Assembly (NCBI GenBank): GCA_010671905.1
Contig: JAAHII010000001.1
Coordinates: forward strand, 682,001-746,000
Length of the DNA: 64,000 nucleotides
Reading direction: 5' to 3'
DNA from: Leptolyngbya sp. SIOISBB
GTDB lineage: Bacteria; Cyanobacteriota; Cyanobacteriia; Phormidesmidales; Phormidesmidaceae
Made by a program: the position numbers and the translations under genes. Below the pieces are notes generated by a model, which saw only the letters and a program-made list of their open reading frames with translations, did no database searches and was not told the DNA's origin. Numbering within the stretch: position 1 is the first letter of the stretch; every line of letters starts with the position of its first letter. Positions 16,593 to 26,095 of this stretch are shown piece by piece.

Positions 16593-18675
16593 ATGACTGC
16601 AACTGCGCAAAAAAATCCACTGCTGATTGGTCAAGGATTACCCCCTTTTAAGGACATTCATCCCGAGCACATCAAGCCTGGCATTGAGGAGCTGTTGGCG
16701 ACCTTAGCCACCGAGTTAGAGTCTCTAGAAGCAGCCGTTGAACCGACCTGGTCAGGACTTGTGGAACCCCTAACTCAGATCGAAGAGCGGCTGAGCTGGA
16801 GTTGGAGCATCATCGGCCACTTCATGGGGGTTAAAAATAGTCCCGAACTGCGGGAAGCCTATGAAGCTGTGCAGCCAGGTTTGGTGCAATTTGCTAACCG
16901 TCTAGGCCAGAGCCAGCCGCTATACAAAGCTTTCAAGCAAATTCGTGAAGGGGCCTTGTGGGGTGATTTGACCTCTGCCCAGCAGCGCATCGTCGAGGCG
17001 GCCATTCGCGATGCGGAACTCTCCGGTGTCGGCTTGGCAGGTGAAATGAAGGAACGGTTCAACCAAATTCAGCAGGAACTGGCGGAACTTTCTACCAAAT
17101 TTTCTAATCACGTTCTAGACGCGACGAAAGCCTTTCAGCTCACCCTGCAGACCCCTGAAGAGATTGAAGGTTTGCCCAAGAGTTTGCTGGGATTAGCCGC
17201 CCAAGCAGCGAAAGGTGCCGGTCATGAAGAGGCCACCGCTGCCGCTGGTCCCTGGATTATCACTCTTGATTACCCGAGCTATGTGCCCTTTTTGCAACAC
17301 AGTCGGCGGCGTGACCTGCGCGAACAGGTCTATCGAGCCTTCATTGCCCGGGCCGCGTCCGGCGAGTTGGATAATCAGCCCATCATTGAGCGGACTTTGG
17401 AGCTGCGCCAACAGGTAGCCGACATCTTGGGCTATGACACGTATGCCGATCTCAGCATCGCTCGCAAAATGGCTCCTTCGGTTACGGCGGTTGAGCAATT
17501 GATGGAAGAACTGCGCAGTGCCAGCTACGATGCCGCCACCCGAGAATTAGCGGAACTGACGACGTTTGCCCGCGATCGCGGCTTTACCGCAGACCTCAAA
17601 CAGTGGGATGTCCCCTTCTGGTCAGAGCGTATGCGGGAAGAACTGTATGGCCTCAACGACGAAGAATTGCGTCCCTACTTCCCCTTACCTCAGGTGCTGG
17701 ATGGCCTGTTTGCCCTGGCCAAGCGACTATTTGGCGTGACCATCGCGCCGGCCGATGGCGAAGCACCGGTATGGCATCCCGATGTCCGCTACTTTCAAGT
17801 GACCGGAGAAACCGGGGCGGCGATCGCTCACTTCTATCTCGACCCCTACAGTCGTCCGGCAGAAAAGCGGGGCGGGGCGTGGATGGATGACTGCGTTAAC
17901 CGTGGCAAGATCAAAGGCCAGGTGCGGTTGCCAGTCGCTTATCTAGTGTGTAACCAATCGCCGCCGGTCGATGGTAAACCCAGCCTGATGAATTTCCGCG
18001 AAGTGGAAACGCTGTTCCACGAATTTGGCCACGGTCTCCAGCACATGCTGACCACCGTGGACGATGCTGGGGCCGCTGGCATCAACAATGTGGAATGGGA
18101 TGCGGTGGAATTGCCCAGCCAGTTTATGGAGAACTGGTGCTACCACCGGGAGACCTTGTTCAAGCTGGCCCGCCATTACGAGACTGAGGAACTCCTGCCG
18201 GAAGATTTGTACCAGAAGATTTTGGCCGCTCGCAACTTTATGACGGGCAGCGCGATTTTGCGTCAGGTCAACTTTGGCTGGCTCGACATTGAGCTCCACC
18301 ATCGTTATCAACCGGGGGGCGAAGAGACGATGTGGGATGTCCGCGATCGCTTGGCGGCCAAAACCACTGTAATGAAGCCGTTGCCCGAAGACGCCTTTCT
18401 CTGCGCGTTTGGCCACATCTTTGCGGGGGGGTACGCCGCTGGCTATTACAGCTACTTCTGGGCTGAGGTGCTGAGTGCTGATGCCTTTGCCGCTTTTGAG
18501 GAAGCGGGACTAGAAGACGATAGCGCCATTACTGAGACGGGACGACGATTCCGGAATACGGTGTTGGCACTCGGGGGGCAGTCAGCATCCGATGGCCGTC
18601 TTTAAGTCATTCCGAGGACGAGAACCCAGTACGCAAGCCCTCTTGCGCCATCGGGGGCTGGTAACAGCAGCGTAA
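16593..18675 (+). CDS. prlC: Oligopeptidase A, M3 metallopeptidase, end split by a one-base insertion
   Basis: This is a zinc-dependent cytosolic oligopeptidase that degrades short peptides and cleaved signal peptides. The zinc site is [11 protein letters not shown] with the downstream Glu in [14 protein letters not shown], and the catalytic C-terminal region has [17 protein letters not shown]. The frame as written ends at 18605 with [12 protein letters not shown]. Removing one G from the G6 run at 18573-18578 gives [20 protein letters not shown] and continues through [11 protein letters not shown] to a stop at 18675, restoring the family C-terminus and about 693 residues. ATG 16593 is the start. 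A strong terminator lies at 18710-18747. It is monocistronic. Confidence 0.92.
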
Positions 18676-18709
18676 TCCCGGCCCTGTCATCCCCTCACTG
18701 TGAGCAAGC

Positions 18710-18747
18710 AAAAAGCGTGGCAACCCATGACTGTTGCGGCGCTTTTT
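18710..18747 (+). terminator. Terminator after prlC
   Basis: AAAAAGCG-T-GGCAAC and GTTGC-GGCGCTTTTT form a strong hairpin with an eight-base loop, ending in five T. It lies 35 bp beyond the corrected stop codon of prlC, which supports that stop rather than the earlier one at 18605. Confidence 0.75.
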
Positions 18748-18897
18748 GTCGGCAATCTGAGAGGCACATTAAGTTACGTATCGCTTTTGCCGGGAGCACT
18801 CCTTTTTTGTGTGAAGAGCGTTATCTTGGATGGCAACTATAGATTCACTTAAATCAAACCGATAAATTCAAACCTTGAATTCAAAAGATAACTCTGA

Positions 18898-18923
18898 GCC
18901 CGGCAGTCGCTGGGCTTTTTTTT
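18898..18923 (+). terminator. Second plus-strand terminator with no gene before it
   Basis: GCCCGGC-AGTC-GCTGGGC (one imperfect pair) followed by eight T is a textbook intrinsic terminator reading rightward. The only plus-strand gene upstream already has a terminator at 18747, so this may end a short untranslated RNA from about 18750-18923 or serve as a back-up. On the minus strand the T-run is on the wrong side for ycf23. No protein-coding frame was found between the two terminators. Confidence 0.65.
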
Positions 18924-18984
18924 GCCCAAAAAATTGGGGCCGAACACCATCGACCCCAGTCATATATCAGTATTGAGTTACCTG

Positions 18985-19734
18985 CTAGCGAACGATCGCG
19001 GCTCGATTGACCGTCTGCAGCGCTTCTGCCAGGCGACGAACCACTGCGACCATCGCTAATTCATTATCGAGTTTGTTCACGGCGGAACCAACGCCAATAC
19101 CGGCCGCCCCTGCCGCGATCGCCATCGGTGCAGTCACATCCGACAGGCCCGACGCGCAGAGTACAGGCACCGACACCACACGGGAAATCTCGCGAGCTGC
19201 CGCCAACGTGGGAGCCGCTTTTTCAATCAGACCCAATGTACCGCTGTGGGTAGGAGTGCTGCTGGTGCCGCCTTCGGTTTGGATGATGTCAGCACCCGCT
19301 GCGACGAGAGCTTCTGCTAACTGCACTTGCTCATCCAAGGCCAGGATGTGGGGTACGGTGACGGACAGAGTGATTTCGGGCAGCAGCTGACGGGTTTGCT
19401 GCGTTAGCGCCAATACCTCATCCGCCTCAAACCGAATACCTTGGGCGTAAAAGGCGTCAAAGTTACCAATTTCGATCAGATCGGCACCTGCCGCGACAGG
19501 CGCCACAAAGGCTTCAGCCTCGACGGCAGAAATGCAGATTGGCAGGTCAGTCAATTCCTTTGCCATTCGCACCAGATCAGCATCGGCAGCGATGTCGAGA
19601 AAGGTCGCGCCGCCCTTGTCCGCTGCGCGAACAACTGCCGCAACGCGATCGCGATCGAAATTAGTGAGGCCGCTAATGATTTTCAGTGCTTGGCCCTGGG
19701 CAAATGCCGCTTGAAGCTTGGCTTGCATGGTCAA
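18985..19734 (-). CDS. ycf23: Ycf23 / DUF561 protein
   Basis: This 249-residue TIM-barrel protein is conserved in cyanobacteria and in some red-lineage plastid genomes as Ycf23. Conserved stretches include ALKIISGLTNFDRDRV, GATFLDIAADADLV, ICISAVEAEAF, GADIIQTEGGTSS and VLCASGLSDVTAPMAIAAGA. Its biochemical role is unknown; the fold resembles indole-glycerol-phosphate synthase or NanE-like barrels with phosphate-binding loops at the C-terminal side (GAAGIGVGSAVN). The start ATG at 19734 is the only good choice. It is monocistronic. Confidence 0.9.
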   Translation of the reverse strand: MTMQAKLQAAFAQGQALKIISGLTNFDRDRVAAVVRAADKGGATFLDIAADADLVRMAKELTDLPICISAVEAEAFVAPVAAGADLIEIGNFDAFYAQGIRFEADEVLALTQQTRQLLPEITLSVTVPHILALDEQVQLAEALVAAGADIIQTEGGTSSTPTHSGTLGLIEKAAPTLAAAREISRVVSVPVLCASGLSDVTAPMAIAAGAAGIGVGSAVNKLDNELAMVAVVRRLAEALQTVNRAAIVR

Positions 19735-20320
19735 AGAATCCCCTTAATCAGGTTCGTAACTTGCCTTATTTTGCCATCCTCTGACCGGGGCAGTTGCGTT
19801 CTTGATAGAGAGCTACATTTCATTAGACATCGTAGTTATGGCAAGGCCAGCAGCGATACCGACCCGTCTTAATAGGAGCAGGATATTGCCGCAGGGTGTG
19901 GGTGTAACAAGTTTTCTATTTGCGGGGTTGAGTAGTTCTCCAGACGAATCCAAACACCTTTTGACAGGCGGCCCAATGCCAAGCCCAGATCGGGCCTGTC
20001 TACGTCTTTTGATCCGCTCATTAGATGGTGTCTTTTACCATAAAAGAGGCAGTATCATTCGTTGCCTTTCTGCTATATGGACGACTTTAGTCTGTCCCAA
20101 TTACGCAAAAAAGGAGTCTGCGGTTGCCTTAGGAAATGCCGGCAGAGAGTTTACAAACTGCAGCAATCAAGATAGATCTTGAAGGAATGCTCTACTTTAG
20201 GGAGTGATCGATATACTATCCCCAGCGTTCCGTTCCGGCTCTTGTGACCAGATGTAGAGCCGAGTGGGTTGAGTCTTGTACCCGTGACGCTCAAGAACTA
20301 TTGCTTTTGCCGTAAACCCT
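19735..20320. other. Intergenic region, no supported gene
   Basis: About 590 bp separate ycf23 from the next gene, transcribed away from each other. Plus-strand frames here have no recognisable protein features. The region must hold two promoters, but no clear -35/-10 pair or binding site stands out. Confidence 0.5.
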
Positions 20321-22366
20321 ATGAGCAGCTACCACAACCCACCCCCGAATCAGCCTCCGGGTTCTCGGTCCCAGCCGCCCTATCCGGGGTTTAGAGAAAA
20401 CCCACCCCCGCCAAAGCGCGATCAGCGACCGCGGCCACGGGCTGGGCAATCTTCCCCCTCGGTGTCATCGCCAAGGCAGTCACCATCGACGCGCTATGTA
20501 CCACCAGCCTCTAGGCGGAGCGACGCGGTTGTACCTGCCGGTTCAGCGTCTGTATCGGCAGCAGTCAGCCACAACCCCAGATTTAATCGTTGGCTGATCG
20601 GGGCTTTTTTGACTGTCATCGCGTTAGGTGGGGTAGCTGGGGCCTCGGCGGTCAGCCTGATGAGCATCCCTAACTTGCCGAACTGTCGAGCGATTTCTTG
20701 GCGATTTGCGTCAGCCGCGACCCGGTTGCAGTGCGCTGATGCCTATGCTGATCAAGGATCGGTGGAGAGTTTGTTAGCCGCGATCGCGCTCGTGGAAGCC
20801 CTGCCCGATGATCATCCCCTGCGGGGAGAAATTAATGATCGGGTGGAAGTCTGGGCCGACGAAATTTTACATATTGCGGATCAAACGTTTAATCAGGGAG
20901 AACTGGAATCCGCCATCGATATGGCTCAGCAAATCCCGGCGAATACGGCAGCAGCGGCCCTGGTAAGCGATCGCATTGCCGGATGGCAAGCGATTTGGGA
21001 GCAGGCCGAGTCCATTTTTCGGAAGGCCGAGAATCAGTTGCGGGCATCACAATTTCGCGAAGCCTTTTCTGCCGCGATTCAGTTGCGGACGGTGGATAAC
21101 GAATACTGGGCGACTACTCGCTACGATGAGTTAACCAATCTGATCAGTCGGACTCGTGAAGAGGTCAATATTTTGGCCAGTGCCGAACGCACGGCCAGCA
21201 CGGGCATCCTTGAAGACCTGGTCACGGCTCTGGAGCAGGTCGCCACCATTCCGGCGGAAAGTTATGTCTACAACGATGCTCAAACGGTTTTGAAGTCGCT
21301 GAGTCTAGACTTATTAGATTTGGCAGAAAGGGCTCTCGCCGATCGCAACAGTGCGGAAGCTCTGAGAATTTTGGCGGAGATTCCCGAGTCGGTAGACCTG
21401 GGACAAGAAGTCGCCGACTTTAGAACGCTGGCAGATGCCTATGAACTCACCTGGTCGGCCACGACCACGGGGTATGAGGCGGCTATTGTGCGCCTGCAGA
21501 GCATCACCAGCGATCGCCCCTTGTATGCCAAAGCGCGGGGGCTGCGACGTCAGTGGCAAGCAGAGTTAGAGGGCGTGGCCCAACTCAACTGGGCGCAACA
21601 AATTGCTCGACCAGGCACCGTCGAGAGTTTGCGGGCGGCCATCACCGAGGCCGAAGCAGTAGGCTCTAGCAACCCGTTTTGGGACAGAACCCAGGATCAG
21701 ATCGATGATTGGCGACGTGATATCGCCTTGATTGAAGACCAACCCTATATTGATCGAGCGAAACTCGTCGCGGTGGCGGGCGATCGCTCCAGCCTGCAAG
21801 CCGCGATTACCGAGGTGCAGCAAATTTCGAGCAATAGCGCCCTCTATGATGAAGCTCAGGACTTGGCGGCTGACTGGCGTTGGCAAATTCAGCGGCTGGA
21901 TAACCAACCCATTTTGACCCAGGCTCGACAATTCGCCAATGCTGGGCAACTGGATCAAGCGATCACCGTCGCTTCTCGCATTCCCCCCAACCAAGCTGTT
22001 TACGATGACGCCCAGGCAGCGATCGCCAATTGGCAAACAGAGCAGGCCAGTCTTTACGCTTACCAACAGGCCCTCTCAGTGGCCGAAACCGGGACGGTGA
22101 ATGCCTTGCTGAGAGCCATTACGCTGGCCCAGGGGGTGCCGACTAGCAGCCCCGATTGGACGTTTGCCCAACAGGCCGCCAATCAGTGGAGTTGGGATGT
22201 CATGAGCATTGCCGAATCGACGGCCTTTAGCAATCCGGCTGAGGCGGTGCGCATCGTACAGCAAATTCCCTCTGGCACGGCTGCTTACCCAGCAGCGCAA
22301 CAGCGCTTGCAAGAGTGGCAAACGCCCCTGGTCGAAACCTCCAATATTGAAACCGTTGGCCAGTAA
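20321..22366 (+). CDS. Membrane-anchored protein with Pro-rich N-terminus and helical repeats
   Basis: This is a 681-residue protein of unknown function. Residues ~1-85 are Pro/Ser/Arg-rich and disordered (NPPPNQPPGSRSQPPYPG). One transmembrane span follows (~90-115, WLIGAFLTVIALGGVAGASAV), then about 550 residues of alpha-helical repeats, presumably on the far side of the membrane. The repeats share a loose unit in which a pattern such as IPANTAAAALVSDRIAGW or ISSNSALYDEAQDLAADW recurs every ~60-100 residues, always ending with a Trp after an Asp/Ala-rich helix. This looks like a degenerate TPR-like scaffold. Similar proteins in filamentous cyanobacteria are often mislabelled as chromosome segregation ATPases; no Walker motif is present here. 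Confidence 0.7.
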   Translation: MSSYHNPPPNQPPGSRSQPPYPGFRENPPPPKRDQRPRPRAGQSSPSVSSPRQSPSTRYVPPASRRSDAVVPAGSASVSAAVSHNPRFNRWLIGAFLTVIALGGVAGASAVSLMSIPNLPNCRAISWRFASAATRLQCADAYADQGSVESLLAAIALVEALPDDHPLRGEINDRVEVWADEILHIADQTFNQGELESAIDMAQQIPANTAAAALVSDRIAGWQAIWEQAESIFRKAENQLRASQFREAFSAAIQLRTVDNEYWATTRYDELTNLISRTREEVNILASAERTASTGILEDLVTALEQVATIPAESYVYNDAQTVLKSLSLDLLDLAERALADRNSAEALRILAEIPESVDLGQEVADFRTLADAYELTWSATTTGYEAAIVRLQSITSDRPLYAKARGLRRQWQAELEGVAQLNWAQQIARPGTVESLRAAITEAEAVGSSNPFWDRTQDQIDDWRRDIALIEDQPYIDRAKLVAVAGDRSSLQAAITEVQQISSNSALYDEAQDLAADWRWQIQRLDNQPILTQARQFANAGQLDQAITVASRIPPNQAVYDDAQAAIANWQTEQASLYAYQQALSVAETGTVNALLRAITLAQGVPTSSPDWTFAQQAANQWSWDVMSIAESTAFSNPAEAVRIVQQIPSGTAAYPAAQQRLQEWQTPLVETSNIETVGQ

Positions 22367-22496
22367 CGCGATCGCCTAGTACCCAGCGGCATAAGTCTCA
22401 ATACCGATCCGCCCACCCTGCGGGAAGCCACTCCGCGTCTACATCCCCCGGCCCTTTCTCCCAAAACTGAGAGCAGGGGAGTCAGTGGCTTGAAGT

Positions 22497-22520
22497 CCCT
22501 CTCCCAATGTTGGGAGAGGG
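22497..22520. repeat. Intergenic palindrome between converging genes
   Basis: CCCTCTCCCAA and TTGGGAGAGGG are perfect 11-bp arms with a two-base loop. It lies between the converging ends of the helical-repeat protein and the VUT gene. There is no T-run, so it may be a repeat or a processing hairpin rather than a classical terminator. Confidence 0.6.
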
Positions 22521-22566
22521 ATTTAGGATGAGGGCCAATGGGTGGTCAAATTTACGCCGAGCAGTA

Positions 22567-23094
22567 CTAGCTCTCTTGCCAGACAAACTTGCCCTCGCGC
22601 CAGAGGGCCACCAAAATACCGATCGCATACTTGGTAATCGTTTCCCCAAATAAGAGGGACACCATTTCTGTTGTGGAAAGGACACCGGCAAAAGCGATGA
22701 GGGTAAACAGCAGCGTATCGAGGGGAATCGAAACCGCGTTGCTGCCCGCGACGCGGACTAACCAGGGATATCGCAACAGCTTCTGATAGATTTCGGTATC
22801 GGCAGTTTCGGCCAGCACGATCGCCAAAAAGCTGGCCCCAATGATGCGCATCGGCACCGCTAAGAACGCACTCATGAGCACATTGGCTAAGGCCGCGATC
22901 GCGATCGTGCCATAGACCCACGGACGTCCGGCATCATGTAGTTTGTCTCGTTGGGTAAATGTGACGCCAAAGATAAACGTCCCCACCGCGACCTGGCCAA
23001 AGATGGGAAACGGAATGAACCAAGCCGCCGTATAGTTGGCTCCCAAGGTTGCCAAAATGTAGATGATGGAATGGATTACATACTTTCTTGGCAT
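22567..23094 (-). CDS. VUT-family integral membrane transporter (YhhQ-like)
   Basis: This 175-residue membrane protein has about five or six spans, for example VIHSIIYILATLGANYTAAWFI and WVYGTIAIAALANVLMSAFL. The VUT/DUF165 family includes the queuosine-precursor transporter YhhQ/QueT-like proteins, and motifs such as FGVTFTQRDKLHD and LAETADTEIYQ belong to it. The ligand here is not certain. No preQ1-type riboswitch could be recognised upstream. ATG 23094 (MPRKYVIH) is preferred over the TTG at 23103. It is downstream of the AI-2E gene on the same strand, with an 82-bp gap. Confidence 0.8.
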   Translation of the reverse strand: MPRKYVIHSIIYILATLGANYTAAWFIPFPIFGQVAVGTFIFGVTFTQRDKLHDAGRPWVYGTIAIAALANVLMSAFLAVPMRIIGASFLAIVLAETADTEIYQKLLRYPWLVRVAGSNAVSIPLDTLLFTLIAFAGVLSTTEMVSLLFGETITKYAIGILVALWREGKFVWQES

Positions 23095-23176
23095 CGCCAC
23101 CAAATCACTCAGTCAGATCAACCTCGCCATTCTAGACCGTTACTATGCCAGGAACTATTTATTGGGTGAAACGCGA

Positions 23177-24217
23177 TCAAGAGCTGGGCGTTGTGACAGG
23201 CGATCGCAGGGCATCCGTCACTTTCTTGATAAAACTCGCTGTGGGTACTGCCAGCAATAATCCCAAGAATCCAGCAGCCTTGGCTCCGACCAAGAGCACC
23301 ACAATCACGACGGCGGGGTTGAGCCCCGTTACACCGCCAATCAGGCGAGGGGCAATGACATTGTCGTTGATTTGACCCAGGATGACAGCTACCACCAGCA
23401 CCTTGAGGCCCAGGGTGATGGACTGGAACCCCAGCAGGCCGCTGATGCCCAAGATCGCTACAGTGCCGCCAAAGGGAATCAGGCTCACCAAACCAATCAC
23501 GATGCCAAACAGCAAACCATAGGGAACATCGAGCAAGATGAACGCGATCGCTTGTGCCGTGGCCAAGATCAGGGCCAGCGTCGCCTGACCGGAAAAGTAA
23601 CCCTGAAAGCTGGGCTGCAGCGAGTCCCGCACTTCTTGTTGCAGGGTGGGGGGTAACCAACTCAATAAGCCCCGCCAGAGCTGCTCGCCATTTAACACCA
23701 ATAAAATGCTGAGGACCAGAGTGATCAGCAGATTAAGGGTGCTGTTGAGGGTGCTGAGGGTAACCCCAATGACCTGGCTTGTGGCGGACTGCAGCGCCGA
23801 AGAAAGTCGATTGGCGGCCTCCACCGTGATCTGCTCAAAATTAAGCGGGGCATTTTGCATAAACGATTGCTCATTCAGCCGCAGCAATTCGGTTTTGCCC
23901 ACCTCAATCAAACGCGGTAGCCCCTCGGCAAAATCGTTGAGCTGCTGCCACACCAATGGCCCCAAAAAGATGATCAGGACACTGACGGCAGCGAGCGCCG
24001 CCAATAGTACCAGAGCCGTCGCCAGGCCCCGTGATAGACGGCGTTTTTGCAGCAATATGATGGGATAATCCAACAAAAAGGCAATCAGACTGGCTGTGGC
24101 AATAATGCTCGGAATCGGCTGTAGCAGGGCACCGAGTCGATATAACAGCCAGCCATTCAACACCACGAGGGGAAACGTGAGTCCCACGATCGCCCACTTC
24201 GGCAAAGTCGAAAGCAT
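23177..24217 (-). CDS. AI-2E family transporter (PerM-like)
   Basis: This 346-residue polytopic membrane protein has around eight spans. N-terminal spans near residues 10-80 are followed by an amphipathic central segment (~90-150) and the conserved C-terminal GIVIGLVSLIPFGGTVAILG and PRLIGGVTGLNPAVVIVVLLVGAKAAGF, which define the family. Members were named for autoinducer-2 export, but many transport other substrates or ions, so a quorum role should not be assumed. The stop codon precedes the VUT gene by about 80 bp. Confidence 0.88.
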   Translation of the reverse strand: MLSTLPKWAIVGLTFPLVVLNGWLLYRLGALLQPIPSIIATASLIAFLLDYPIILLQKRRLSRGLATALVLLAALAAVSVLIIFLGPLVWQQLNDFAEGLPRLIEVGKTELLRLNEQSFMQNAPLNFEQITVEAANRLSSALQSATSQVIGVTLSTLNSTLNLLITLVLSILLVLNGEQLWRGLLSWLPPTLQQEVRDSLQPSFQGYFSGQATLALILATAQAIAFILLDVPYGLLFGIVIGLVSLIPFGGTVAILGISGLLGFQSITLGLKVLVVAVILGQINDNVIAPRLIGGVTGLNPAVVIVVLLVGAKAAGFLGLLLAVPTASFIKKVTDALRSPVTTPSS

Positions 24218-24267
24218 TCCTTTACACCTGGCAGTTTCGCCTTCTCAAACTACCGCAAAATTTCACC

Positions 24268-24369
24268 AGCAGAATTCGGAATTTTGAAGTCGGAATGCGG
24301 AATTGAAAGGTCTGCCACATGAGGATTACAGTGACGTAGAGTGACCTAACCAAACTGCAGCTTGCCATA
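24268..24369. repeat. Dispersed repeat family A, copy 2
   Basis: It carries GAAGTCGGAATGCGGAATTG and AGTGACCTAACCAAACTGC then AGCTTGCCATAA, matching the copy at 12351-12450 but with a lost left CTATAG end. It sits in the 388-bp gap between the AI-2E and KtrB genes, which also contains the inverted repeat at 24500-24573 and is otherwise empty. Confidence 0.65.
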
Positions 24370-24499
24370 ACCCGTGAGGTCTGGGGACCCAGAACGGTGA
24401 GATCTGGAAAGGCGATCGCATCCTGGCGGCTCTCAAACCCCTACCCTCTGGGCAGGTTCCGTCAACCCGCCCGCTACCAGCAGTGCTGTTCCCCATCCC

Positions 24500-24573
24500 G
24501 TACGGGCGAGGCATTTGCGATGGCATATTTGGGCTGGCACCGAAATCTTGATCCGAAAATGCCTCGCCCCTAC
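24500..24573. repeat. 20-bp inverted repeat, CGAGGCATTT type
   Basis: Left arm 24500-24519 (GTACGGGCGAGGCATTTGCG) and right arm 24554-24573 are inverted copies with two mismatches, giving a ~74-bp hairpin element. It is followed by a C/A-rich low-complexity stretch. Such hairpin elements are common between cyanobacterial genes. Confidence 0.65.
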
Positions 24574-24605
24574 CCACATACCTATCCACCCACATCCCCA
24601 TCCAC

Positions 24606-25955
24606 CTATCCCACCAACAAATCCTCTTCGGGGTATTTCACCATGCTGGGACTGTGATCGCCGACCAATGCAGCCATAAACAGCAGCACCCCGACCCGCC
24701 CAACATACATACTGCCGATGATGACCAGCTGTGAGGGCAACGTCAGCTCCGCTGTAATCCCGGTCGAGAGGCCCACCGTGGCAAAGGCCGACACGGCCTC
24801 AAACAGCAGTCGAATAAAGTTGAACTCAGGATTGAAGATGGCTAGGGCGATCGTCACGCCGATGACCGCTAAGCCAGACCCCAAGACGACACTCAACGCC
24901 TTGAAAATCCGCACGGCGGGAATTTCTCGGCGAAAGGCGAGCACCTCGTCATAGCCTCTGAGCACAGTACGGGTACAGATAAACAGAATGCTCACGGTTG
25001 TCGTCTTGATGCCGCCACCGGTACTACCGGGACTGGCCCCAATAAACATCAAGGCAATCATGACAAACAGGGAGGCATCGTGCATGCCATTGATATCAAT
25101 AGAATTGAATCCCGCCGTGCGGGCAATCACCGACTGAAACCAGGCGGCGGCCAACTTATCGCTCCAGGTGAAATATCCCAGCGTGGCGGGATTGTTGTAT
25201 TCCATCACTAAAAAGGCAAAGGTCCCCAGTGCCAGCAGCGTAATGGAACTGACGATCACAATCTTGAAATTGAGCGAAAAGCCGTCGTATTTGCGGCGTC
25301 GCAGCAGGCGATCGCGGCACCAAAAAAAGGCTTCCATAATGACCTGGTAGCCAATGCCGCCCAAAATGACCAAGCCGGTAATGACCACCGTTACCCAGGT
25401 CGAGCGAGCGTATTGCACCAGGCTATCTTCGAATAAGCTAAACCCAGCATTGTTAAATGCGCTGATGCTGTGGAAAAGTGACGACCAGAGACCAAACCCG
25501 CTACCGTGGTCGCGCATCATGGTGGGCATCAGGCAAAACGCCCCCGTCAACTCAATGATCAGGGTCATGCTGATGATCGAGACGATCAGGGTTCTCGTGC
25601 CCGATAACTCTGGCGTATCCATCGATTGTTGTACCGCTAGTCGCTCTTTGAGGCGCAACCGTCGCTTCAGCACCAGCAGTAGCAGAGTGGTGGCGGTCAT
25701 ATAGCCCAATCCCCCCACTTGAATCAGCAGCAAAATAATGAACTGCCCCAGGGGCGAGTAATAGCTGCCGGTATCCACCACGATTAGCCCCGTGACACAC
25801 ACCGCCGAGGTGGCCGTGAACAGCGCCACAATCGGGTCGTTCCACTGGCCGCTCGCGGTAGCCAAGGGCAACCACAGCAACACGCTGCCCACCGCAATCA
25901 ACATTAAAAAACCCGCACAAATGGTGCGCGGCACGGTCATTTCAAAAAGACCCAT
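24606..25955 (-). CDS. ktrB: TrkH/KtrB potassium uptake channel subunit
   Basis: This 449-residue membrane protein has the four repeated M1-P-M2 units of the Trk/Ktr family. Selectivity-filter-like segments include TATSAVCVTGLIVVDTG, SISAFNNAGFSLF, ARTAGFNSIDI and AFATVGLSTGITAEL, and the M2C region has IGASPGSTGGGIKTTT. It forms the K+ (Na+-dependent) pore in the plasma membrane. The gating RCK subunit KtrA and the cyanobacterial KtrE are not adjacent in this window. It is transcribed divergently from the methyltransferase gene. Confidence 0.9.
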   Translation of the reverse strand: MGLFEMTVPRTICAGFLMLIAVGSVLLWLPLATASGQWNDPIVALFTATSAVCVTGLIVVDTGSYYSPLGQFIILLLIQVGGLGYMTATTLLLLVLKRRLRLKERLAVQQSMDTPELSGTRTLIVSIISMTLIIELTGAFCLMPTMMRDHGSGFGLWSSLFHSISAFNNAGFSLFEDSLVQYARSTWVTVVITGLVILGGIGYQVIMEAFFWCRDRLLRRRKYDGFSLNFKIVIVSSITLLALGTFAFLVMEYNNPATLGYFTWSDKLAAAWFQSVIARTAGFNSIDINGMHDASLFVMIALMFIGASPGSTGGGIKTTTVSILFICTRTVLRGYDEVLAFRREIPAVRIFKALSVVLGSGLAVIGVTIALAIFNPEFNFIRLLFEAVSAFATVGLSTGITAELTLPSQLVIIGSMYVGRVGVLLFMAALVGDHSPSMVKYPEEDLLVG

Positions 25956-26095
25956 ACATTAAAATCCTGCAGGCCAAGGGAGGGTTGCGCCAATCGCCAA
26001 CGGGCTGGGATGCCAGTAAATCGGGCAACGTTGCCCCTTATCTTTCCATGAGTTGCAGCGGAAGACTACACTGCCTTTGGAGTCAACCAACCGCC

